Source of the DNA: Amphibalanus amphitrite
Taxonomy: Eukaryota; Arthropoda; Thecostraca; Balanomorpha; Balanidae
DNA: 64,000 bases
Reading direction: 5' to 3'
Assembly: GCF_019059575.1 (NCBI RefSeq)
Contig: NW_024881567.1
Span: 343,001-407,000, forward strand
Part shown: in pieces, positions 55,863 to 64,000 of the stretch
Numbering within the stretch: the stretch's first letter is position 1
How the letters are laid out: each line of letters starts with the position of its first letter
Translations under genes and position numbers: made by a program
The notes under the pieces: generated by a model
The model's input: only the letters and a program-made list of their open reading frames with translations
Told to the model about the DNA's origin: nothing
Databases searched by the model: none

Positions 55863-57946
55863 ACAGGCAAAGTGAAAACTCGGGCATTTTGCAAAATGCC
55901 TGACCGGCCAGGCATTTTGCAAAATGCCCGGGCAGTTTGCAAACTGCCTGACCCACCAGGCATTTTGCAAACTGCCTAGGCATTTTACAAAATGCCTGAC
56001 CCGCCAGGCATTTTGCAAAATGCCTGGGTTTCCATATATTCCACCCTTTTGTTGACTACAGTACAGGCGTTGATCATAAACGTTCCACTGTGACTGACCC
56101 CACAGCACATTTCACATATGTTGTGGGCACATGTGACACATTCCACGGTCACGAATACAGGGTGTCACGAAATTGTTGCGGGATGTTGTACTTGTGTCCC
56201 GAAATGTATTGCATCGTAGTTCCGTCAGTGTTCTCCAGCACCTCGCTGACAAGTAATCAGCGGCCACATGGTCTGTCCCCGCGGCACCTGGTGAAGCTCA
56301 AATAGACCTCTGTAGCCCAGCATGCCCCAAACGAGAGTCCCCAGTGCCCAGTGGGTGCTTCACCGTCTCGACAGTGCAGCGCCTCTGAGCTGCTGTTGGC
56401 CCAGAACTGCTTGTCGGGACGGTTAGTGACTAAGAAGAGCTCTAATAGCCGTTTTCACGACGGGCTATCCGGCGAGTGCACCTAATTTGACCAAATCTGC
56501 ACCTAATCTCTTTTTCAGCAAATATCTTTATTTTATGAATTTATTTCAGTGTTTTAACCGATGATGCTCTCTGATAATATGACAAAGGACTAAGGAGGCA
56601 TATAAGCAATTAGTACAACCCTAGCTGATAGCTACTAAGAGACACACTGAACCTAATTTGACCAAATCTGCGCCTAATCTGCACTAGATGTGAACCAAGT
56701 GTGTACCAGATGGCCGTCGTGAAAACAGTTAATATCGCCTCACGGCCTCATCATTGAAAAGTCTGAATCTCTAGTCCTGAATGGTCCAGATTTGGTGGGT
56801 TTTGGTGCCGGGATGTAATTTGAACGGGTCCAGCACCAGGGCATTTGGACCAGGGCACTCGGCGTCTAAATCGTCCATCCCCCGGTATCTGAAGATTTTA
56901 CCCTGAAGCTGAAGCCGCTCAACCTCAGGCTGCAACCCTGATTTACCGTCATCCATAAGTGGTGCAGCTGGATTTCGACAAAACCCACCAAATCTGGACC
57001 ATTCAGAACTGGAGATTCAGACTTTCCAATGATGAGGCCGTGAGGCGATATTAGCTGTTTTAACGACGGCCATCTGGTACACATTTGGTTCACATTTGGT
57101 GCAGATTAGGTGCATTTTGGTCAAATTAGGTTCAGTGTGTCTCTTAGTAGTATCAGCTAGGGTTGTACTAATTGCTTATATGCCTCCTTTGTCATATTAT
57201 CAGAGAGCATCATCGGTTAAAACACTGAAATAAATTCATAAAATAAAGATATTTGCTGAAAAAGAGATTAGGTGCAGATTTGGTCAAATTAGGTGCACTC
57301 ACCGGATAGCCCGTCGTGAAAACAGCTATTAGAGCTATTCTTAGTCACTAACCGTCCCGACAAGCAGTTCTGGGCCAACAGCAGCTCAGAGGCGCTGCAC
57401 CGTCGAGACGGTGAAGCACCCACTGGGCACTGGGGATTCTCGTTTGGGGCATGATGGGCTAGGTGAAGCTCAAATAGGTCTCTAGACCTATTTGAGCTTC
57501 ACCAGGTGCCGCCGGGACAGACCATGTGGCCGCTGATAACTTGTCAGCGAGGTGCTTGAGAACACTGACGCAACTACGATGCAATACATTTCGGGACACA
57601 AGTACAACATCCCGCAACAATTTCGTGACACCCTGTATTCGTGACCGTGGAATGTGTCACATGTGCCCACAACACATGCGAAATGTGTTGTGGGGTCAGT
57701 CACAGTGGAACGTTTATGAACAACGCCTGTAGTCAACAAAAACGGTGGAATATATGGAAACCCAGGCATTTTGCAAAATGCCTGGCGGGTCAGGCATTTT
57801 GTAAAATGCCTAGGCAGTTTGCAAAATGCCTGGTGGGTCAGGCAGTTTGCAAACTGCCTGGGCATTTTGCAAAATGCCTGGCGGGTCAGGCATTTTGCAA
57901 ATTGCCTAGGCATTTTGCAAAATGCCCGAGTTTTCACTTTGCCTGT

Positions 57947-57949
<3 letters not shown>
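55860..57949. mobile_element. Large foldback element in (TA)n
   Basis: Left arm 55860-56803 and right arm 56980-57949 are complementary with small indels, leaving a loop of about 175 bp. Termini GTTACAGGCAAAGTGAAAAC. The outer 160 bp of each arm contain repeated short palindromes (GGCATTTTGCAAAATGCC). Each arm also carries one AATAGCCG MITE (56445-56735; 57045-57335). No coding capacity. (TA)n borders both ends. Confidence 0.85.
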
Positions 57950-58026
<77 letters not shown>

Positions 58027-58034
58027 ATGATGCT

Positions 58035-58070
<36 letters not shown>
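57950..58070. repeat. (TA)n microsatellite between foldback and PLE 2
   Basis: (TA)n to about 58023, GATATGATGCTTGA, then (TA)n to 58069. Tyr/Ile repeat frames through it are not genes. Confidence 0.95.
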
Positions 58071-58071
<1 letters not shown>

Positions 58072-58075
58072 TCAT

Positions 58076-58846
58076 TAAACGTAATAGCACTTTCACATTT
58101 CGAAAGCTTTGTTTGTGTTTTTATGATCTTATTGACTATTTTCTTGCTGTTTTCGTCAATACGATGTATCAGATCGGCAAAGTTCATGTAAAAATATTCG
58201 TTAAAGTTCGACGCGTTTCGAATGTATTATACATTCATTTTCAAGTACACTGTGAGACACTCGTTCAAATAATGCGTACATGGACACGATTGAACAACAA
58301 TATACAGGTCACGAGTAAAATCATAAATAACACTTTCAGTTTCAGTGCGCTACTACAACAGTAACTATGATCACGTCACACATAGCGCTAGTCGGGTTGG
58401 GTTGCTTGTGTTGGTGTTGTTCTGCGTGTTTGTGGGTGTGATGTGTGCTGCATTGTACCCCAGAGAGCCAGTTTTTCTAGGCGTGCGTTTTTCTGTTCAT
58501 TGATGCTTGGTGTGTGGTCTCTGATGTGTATGGCCTCTGTGATCTCTACGCGTCTGGGGTCACGGTTGGAGTGGATGATCGACGTGTTTTCTACCAGGTG
58601 TTCTCTTGTCAGTCTAATGTTGTGTTTCTCCAGCATGTGTGTCTTGATTGCTCCCTCCTGTTTGTGCATGGTCAGACGACGAGACAAAGTGGTGCATGTG
58701 TATCCAACGTAGCTGATGTTCTGAAGCCTGCAATCTTCAGAGGGACAGTCAAATTGGTACACTACGTTGGTACGCATGAGCCGCTTAGTCTCAATCGGGT
58801 TGTTTTTCATGACCAGATGTTTCGTCTTTGTGCTCTGATAGTAAAT
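58076..58846 (-). mobile_element. Inverted partial copy of Penelope-like element 2
   Basis: Reverse complement of 59331-60101, with only a few mismatches seen over about 770 bp (for example 58292 and 58344). It includes the GIY-YIG endonuclease part and 3' tail in minus orientation, adjoining (TA)n on its left. Confidence 0.9.
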
Positions 58847-58856
58847 AGTAAATCTG

Positions 58857-59789
58857 ATAGTCACTTACGAATTAAGTCGCGACGATGTTTTGCCCTTCCT
58901 TGACGTGCTCGTAGAAAGAGGTGCAAACCAGTATCACACAAGTGTGTACCGCAAACCCACCAACACAGGCCAAACACTTAACGCTAACAGCGAATGCCCG
59001 AGTAGATACAAGACCAGTGTGATCCGAGCATTTGTCAAAAGGGCAATCCGTACTTGCTCCACCAACAAGAGCATGCACGAAGAGTTTATGCGCCTCAAAC
59101 AGCTCCTAGTTAACAATGGTTACAGCAATGGAGACATAGACTCAGAAATCCAACGACAACTTGACACAAAATATAACGACACAAACATGCAGGAGTTGCA
59201 GGGCACATCACACCACCTATATTACCGCAACTTCATGAACACAGAATATGAGAAAGACGAGCGGATACTCAAACATATCATTACGAAAAACGTAGAATGC
59301 AAGGACAAGTCTGACAAACTCATGCTTCACATTTACTATCAGAGCACAAAGACGAAACATCTGGTCATGAAAAACAACCCGATTGAGACTAAGCGGCTCA
59401 TGCGTACCAACGTAGTGTACCAATTTGACTGTCCCTCTGAAGATTGCAGGCTTCAGAACATCAGCTACGTTGGATACACATGCACCACTTTGTCTCGTCG
59501 TCTGACCATGCACAAACAGGAGGGAGCAATCAAGACACACATGCTGGAGAAACACAACATTAGACTGACAAGAGAACACCTGGTAGAAAACACGTCGATC
59601 ATCCACTCCAACCGTGACCCCAGACGCGTAGAGATCACAGAGGCCATACACATCAGAGACCACACACCAAGCATCAATGAACAGAAAAACGCACGCCTAG
59701 AAAAACTGGCTCTCTGGGGTACAATGCAGCACACATCACACCCACAAACACGCAGAACAACACCAACACAAGCAACCCAACCCGACTAG
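58857..59789 (+). CDS. Penelope-like element 2: C-terminal RT region and GIY-YIG endonuclease
   Basis: Open frame beginning just after RT motif C (PFLDVLVERG, TSVYRKPTNTGQ, LNANSECPSRYKTSVIRAF). It continues through the RT thumb ([16 protein letters not shown]) and LYYRNFMNTEYEKDERILKH to the endonuclease: VVYQFDCPSEDC, then [18 protein letters not shown], the conserved REHL block and IHSNRDPRRVEITEAIHI. RT motifs A-C are absent, so it is 5'-truncated where the inverted copy begins. The 3' tail runs to about 60110. Confidence 0.85.
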   Translation: MVTYELSRDDVLPFLDVLVERGANQYHTSVYRKPTNTGQTLNANSECPSRYKTSVIRAFVKRAIRTCSTNKSMHEEFMRLKQLLVNNGYSNGDIDSEIQRQLDTKYNDTNMQELQGTSHHLYYRNFMNTEYEKDERILKHIITKNVECKDKSDKLMLHIYYQSTKTKHLVMKNNPIETKRLMRTNVVYQFDCPSEDCRLQNISYVGYTCTTLSRRLTMHKQEGAIKTHMLEKHNIRLTREHLVENTSIIHSNRDPRRVEITEAIHIRDHTPSINEQKNARLEKLALWGTMQHTSHPQTRRTTPTQATQPD

Positions 59790-59931
59790 CGCTATGTGTG
59801 ACGTGATCATAGTTACTGTTGTAGTAGCGCGCTGAAACTGAAAGTGTTATTTATGATTTTACTCGTGACCTGTATATTGTTTTTCAATCGTGTCCATGTA
59901 CGCATTATTTGAACGAGTGTCTCACAGTGTA

Positions 59932-59968
59932 CTTGAAAATGAATGTATAATACATTCGAAACGCGTCG
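59932..59968 (+). ncRNA. Degenerate hammerhead-like hairpin, PLE 2
   Basis: CTTGAAAA, hairpin TGAATG...CATTC, then GAAACG. This has the layout of the CUGANGA, stem II, GAAAC core, but the first box deviates. The mirrored copy lies in 58076-58846. Confidence 0.35.
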
Positions 59969-60181
59969 AACTTTAACGAATATTTTTACATGAACTTTGC
60001 CGATCTGATACATCGTATTGACGAAAACAGCAAGAAAATAGTCAATAAGATCATAAAAACACAAACAAAGCTTTCGAAATGTGAAAGTGCTATTACGTTT
60101 AATGGTCTTTGTCTAAAAGAAGATTTATTGCCGAAGTTTACAAATATATATTAGTATATATTGACAGCGTATTTTCCAGTA

Positions 60182-61557
60182 TGCATTGTTCATTGAACTT
60201 GACAGCAGATTCTGCTTTAATAAGCTTCTTGTTCAAGTGTTCGATAGATCGAATGGTTTTCTTGACTTGACACGATACTTGTTTAACGATCTCATTAAAA
60301 GTTGTCATATATTGAGTTTATTCAAGACTTAAGCTTTCGAAATTATCACAATTTCATGATCACAAGGTTTCAGGGTTTTTGTTTTTATCAACAATGAGAT
60401 GCAGAGTACATTGTAAGTTAAAATTCTAAGTAAAAGAAAATCGTGCCATGGTGAGTAGCCATCTCCGTTGAAGCAATTTCTTGGCAGTGAGGAAAATGGG
60501 TACAGTGTAACCTACAGATATGGGTCATTCATTAACATCTACACAGTGCACTGTGCACATCCACAGCGTCAATGTTGAGGACAGTTTCCATCTAAACCTA
60601 GTTCCAGAGAGACAGTGTTGTTGTAGACTGGCACTGTTTGTTTAGATGAGGGCTGTACTCTCGGATGTACAGGGCCTCTGTAATCCATATTCTTCTATGG
60701 TCATTACACGAATGGATGACATCCGTGTTTTCGGTGAGCGTTTTGCGTGTGATGTCTTGTCCGTGCTCCTCTTTTGCGTGCTTCTTGATGGCACCTTCCC
60801 TGAGGTGCATTGTTAGCCGTCGAGAGAGGCTGGTCGTCGTAGCGCCAACGTATTTATCGCGGTTGAGGAGTCTGCAACCTCCTTCAGGGCAACTATCCTG
60901 ATAAATCACATTGGTTTTCTGTAGATGGTTGTTTTTCTTCGTTCTGGCTTTTGTTTTTTGCATGTTGTTTTTCAGCACAAGACTTGATGTTTTGGCTGTG
61001 TTGTAGTATATGACGACATTAATACGTTTGTTGGCATCTGTGCTTGTGACGTTTGATGTGATGATGTTTTTCACGATACGCTCTTCAAGCTTGTAGTCAG
61101 AGTTCATCTGGCTTCGGTAGAACAGATTGATGTTGCCTTTCTTGTCTGATGTAAATTGGTGGTTTTCATGAAGTTTGTTGAGATGCGACCTAATTTCTGA
61201 GCTGACTTGTTGGTTGCTGTACCCGTTGTTGACCAGCACTTGCTGTGTTCGGATCAGCTCGCTGTGCATTGTTTCCCAAGAGGAACAGTGTGTGATCGCT
61301 CTTCTGACAAAGGGGCGAATCACGCTAGCCTTGTACCGTTCTGGGCACTCGCTTCTAGCATTGAGACAGCTGCCTTCGTCAGTTGCCTTCCTATAGACCG
61401 ATGTTACACACCTGCCGTTCGCGACTTCGATGTTGACGTGACACGATACTTGACACGACAAGTATCGTGTCAAGTCAAGAAAACCATTCGATCTATCGAA
61501 CACTTGAACAAGAAGCTTATTAAAGCAGAATCTGCTGTCAAGTTCAATGAACAATGC
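60182..61557 (-). mobile_element. Penelope-like element 3 with 99-bp inverted ends
   Basis: 60183-60283 and 61459-61557 are perfect complements (CAAGTATCGTGTCAAGTCAA... on the right). Between them lies a minus-strand coding part and a tail. The right end abuts (TA)n. Confidence 0.85.
60598..61445 (-). CDS. Penelope-like element 3: C-terminal RT and GIY-YIG endonuclease
   Basis: Minus strand. Starts at [30 protein letters not shown], then [65 protein letters not shown] and [18 protein letters not shown]. The upstream part of the frame translates the inverted end and (TA)n and is not native. Like PLE 2 it lacks RT motifs A-C. Clearly diverged from PLE 2 and 4, so a separate family, with no internal stop. 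Confidence 0.85.
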
Positions 61558-61568
61558 ATATATATATA

Positions 61569-61628
<60 letters not shown>

Positions 61629-61638
61629 TATATAACAA

Positions 61639-61722
<84 letters not shown>
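61558..61722. repeat. (TA)n microsatellite between PLE 3 and PLE 4
   Basis: Long (TA)n with interruptions GCATATATAACAATGCATA near 61626-61645. Confidence 0.95.
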
Positions 61723-61725
<3 letters not shown>

Positions 61726-61729
61726 ATAT

Positions 61730-62906
61730 TTCGGCAGGATATCTTCTTGAATACAAGTTTTATTAAAAATGACCGCGTTTTTTGCCTTTTCACGTTTCTT
61801 TTGAAGCTTTTCTATCGTTCTTATGAGTGTTTTTTTGCTCAGACGTCAGATCAAAGATAAGATTACCAAGTGACATTTATATGCATAATTCGACGTTTCA
61901 AATAGACACCGCTATCCATTTTCAAGATAACATGGTTCGCTCGATGCTACGTTTGCAAGCTTCGGTTTGCAATACATAAATGACAATAATAAAATGCAAG
62001 TTTGCGCGAGCCTAATTTCCTAAATATCTTACATCATACAAACATTCAATGGACGACAATCACATAAATCGCACCGCTGCAGCACAGTAAGTTGTCTGCT
62101 CTAACCCATGTTCTCATGCTGCTACACTTCCCCAGAGTAAAAGATTGGAATACTGTTGGACCTGTTTGTTAAGCGTTGGTCGCTTTTCATGTATGTGTAG
62201 TGCTTCTAACACTGCTAATTTTCGCTTATCGTGACATGATGTGATGATGGTGGTGTTCTCTGTCAGGTGTTGTCTTGTAAGTGTTGAGCCGTGTTTCTCA
62301 TGCATGTGTTCTTTTGGTGCTCCATCTCTTAAATGCATAGTGAGTCTTCTAGAGAGCGAAGTTGTAGTGACACCAATATAGGTTTCTTTACGAAGCCTGC
62401 AATCTTCGTGAGGACATGTGAATTGATACACTACATTGGTGCACTTCAACTTATCTCTGCTAGAGTTGATGTTGTTTTTCATGACAAGGCTACGTGTTTT
62501 CATGTTTTGGTAAAAGATGACCAGTTGTAGTTTTTGGTTGTCTTGTACACACTTAACATTTTTCTTTACAATGTGCTTAATGACTGTTTCGTCAACCTTG
62601 TGGGACGTATTCATGAAGTTTCGATAAAACAATGTAAGATGCGTCTCTGACTGTGCGCCAGCACCCACTGCGTCACTACGATCCATGTGTTTTTCCAGTT
62701 GCGCCTTGATCTCAGCATCTACTGCCCTATTTGAATAGCCGTTGTTGACTAAGATTTGTTTGACTCTTGTGAATTCAGAGTGCATCAGGTCATAGGTAGA
62801 TGAAACCTTAATAGCCCTCCTTACAAATGCTTTGATGACACTCTTTTTATACTTATCAGGGCACTCGCTTTTTGCACTCATGACCTGACCTGTGTTTGTA
62901 GGCTTG

Positions 62907-62907
<1 letters not shown>
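61730..62907 (-). mobile_element. Penelope-like element 4
   Basis: Runs from a 3' tail next to (TA)n at 61722 to a 5' truncation at (TA)n at 62908, where the frame begins at RKPTNTGQ. No inverted copy is seen. A hammerhead-like hairpin is at 61887-61926 (minus strand CTTGAAAATGGATAG...CTATTTGAAACG). Confidence 0.8.
62114..62905 (-). CDS. Penelope-like element 4: C-terminal RT and GIY-YIG endonuclease
   Basis: Minus strand, open. [74 protein letters not shown], then endonuclease [31 protein letters not shown] and ITSCHDKRKLAVLEALHI. The ATG at 62881 is internal; the frame continues to the microsatellite. Truncated at nearly the same residue as PLE 2 and PLE 3. Confidence 0.85.
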   Translation of the reverse strand, partial: KPTNTGQVMSAKSECPDKYKKSVIKAFVRRAIKVSSTYDLMHSEFTRVKQILVNNGYSNRAVDAEIKAQLEKHMDRSDAVGAGAQSETHLTLFYRNFMNTSHKVDETVIKHIVKKNVKCVQDNQKLQLVIFYQNMKTRSLVMKNNINSSRDKLKCTNVVYQFTCPHEDCRLRKETYIGVTTTSLSRRLTMHLRDGAPKEHMHEKHGSTLTRQHLTENTTIITSCHDKRKLAVLEALHIHEKRPTLNKQVQQYSNLLLWGSVAA

Positions 62908-62979
<72 letters not shown>

Positions 62980-62985
62980 TATATA
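62908..62985. repeat. (TA)n microsatellite right of PLE 4
   Basis: About 39 TA units with one ACATATA interruption near the right side. Confidence 0.95.
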
Positions 62986-63306
62986 ATGCGCGACAAAATA
63001 ATATGGAGTAAACGACATGTCAATGGAGAGATAATGAAGCACAAAAAACTATTTGCGAGAAGCCACCTATACGTTTTAGAAGTATCTACGGCAGTTCGAT
63101 ATCTTTGACATCTTGACATGTAAATTTATAAGCATGGCCAGCTTACCTCTCATTCTCTTCCAAAACGGGAAAATAAAACTTTCCTAAGTTTGCACTTATT
63201 ATTAATATAATTACAGCCAGGCTAGCGATACTTTAATTTATCTATTAGACATATTTGGCTGAAGTTGTGACCCTTGATTGAGTTATGCTAGAATTATACA
63301 AAAGCG

Positions 63307-63542
63307 TACCGTAAAGTGGGGCTATTTGAGACAGTGGGGCTATTTGAGACAGTATTTAAAATCGTTATAAAATGAAGAGCGTTTGATTTTTATGTGATAT
63401 TTTTGCTCAGGAACGTGTCGAATCGAGCAGTAAATCGCCTGAGCAAAAATTAAGCATGAATTTCAAACGGTTTTTATTTTATAGCAATTTTAAATACTGT
63501 CTCAAAAAGCCCAACTGTCTCAAATAGCCCCACCTTACGGTA
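63307..63542. mobile_element. TA-flanked MITE, CCGTAAAGTGGGGC termini, copy 2
   Basis: TA at 63307-63308 and 63541-63542; left CCGTAAAGTGGGGCTATTTG, right complement with one variant repeat (AAAAGCCCAAC). Same family as 14037-14315. Confidence 0.85.
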
Positions 63543-64000
63543 CCCTTAATTCATAATTTCGCTGATGGTTAAAACCAAGGCAGTATATATAGTTCAAACT
63601 TTTGAACAGCTTTTTCATGTGTTTATTGCAATGTGCGCCGAAAAGAAAAGATCAGCTTCCCAAGTAATTCTCTCTGCAAATCGCATGCTGTTTTTAAAAA
63701 TGCTCTTACAGACTCGAGGGCAAACTTAAAAAAACGGACTATAGGCATCGTAAACCTTGTTTTCTGTTCATGCAAATGACGTTAAAAATTCTGAACACAA
63801 TATTTCTTACGCGAGTCGTTGGCTTTGCTGATGAAATGACGTCTTCAGCTAAAAATATCAAAATTTAATATAAAATTTGTTATATTAAACTTTTGTTTTA
63901 GTATTACAATTATTTGAATTACGCTACATATAATTTATCATCATTTTTAAGTGATATTTAAAGGCAAACAAGAAAATAATTGCTACTTTTTTGCTATTGA
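63543..64000. other. AT-rich DNA, nothing recognised
   Basis: No gene, repeat or terminus could be supported, apart from a short ACTCGAGGGCAAACTTAAAA match to the complement of 48970-48992. Confidence 0.3.

Noticed and set aside
57765-57930. Possible CRISPR-like array of regularly spaced palindromes
   Set aside because: The palindromes are short, irregularly spaced and mirrored at the other end of a eukaryotic foldback element; spacers are not unique and there are no cas genes.
61470-61793. Tyr-Ile repeat proteins
   Set aside because: (TA)n microsatellite translations.

Overview
The window is eukaryotic, from a repeat-rich metazoan genome, most likely a marine invertebrate. A crustacean or other arthropod fits, but no species-diagnostic gene is present. 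The evidence is GT-AG introns, several non-LTR retrotransposon families, Penelope-like elements with GIY-YIG endonucleases, a gypsy-type LTR element, hAT, Transib-like, mariner-like and TTAA-flanked DNA elements, and long (TA)n tracts. No rRNA, CRISPR array or convincing tRNA was found. Only three short stretches look as if they could be host exons: 30541-30648, 31075-31313 and about 44918-45088, all on the minus strand.

Layout. 1-2995: a Penelope-like element with a long inverted head and a hammerhead-like core in its 3' tail. 3555-14650: TTAA-flanked MITEs of one superfamily (piggyBac-like, TTAA|CCCTCGCC or CCCGCGCC termini), a TA-flanked element and two non-LTR elements, nested in each other. 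14760-18290: degenerate GC-rich minisatellites split by a clean MITE. 18292-20404: small hairpin elements and unassigned DNA. 20405-29097: a five-element nest. A small MITE holds an RNase H-bearing LINE (20655-29055, minus). That LINE holds a TTAA MITE (26740-27637) and a long-TIR element (22175-26629). The latter holds a second LINE of the same family (23514-26483) with an inverted 5' half. 29100-34600: RT fragment, promoter-like DNA, candidate exons, minisatellite and MITE debris. 34617-42510: 5' part of a gypsy-like element with a 29 x 38 bp array in its leader; its gag is split by a Transib-like element (37601-40804) that itself carries a LINE. 42759-48360: MITEs and a hAT element with a perfect 8-bp target duplication. 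49110-55326: a multi-exon DDE transposase gene. Its first exon is broken by a hAT element and by a TTAA MITE holding a second MITE; its second exon has a frameshift and a stop. 55700-63000: a 2.1 kb foldback and three Penelope-like copies, all bordered by (TA)n.

The window is a dated stack of insertions. In several cases the interrupted reading frame can be rejoined across a target-site duplication, which verifies element ends from the sequence alone. No operon-like or cooperating gene set is present. The recurring theme is the TTAA MITE superfamily, whose interiors are crowded with TGACCT/AGGTCA hexamers, including perfect DR1 arrangements, next to long terminal G-runs. All sequence comparisons were made by eye.
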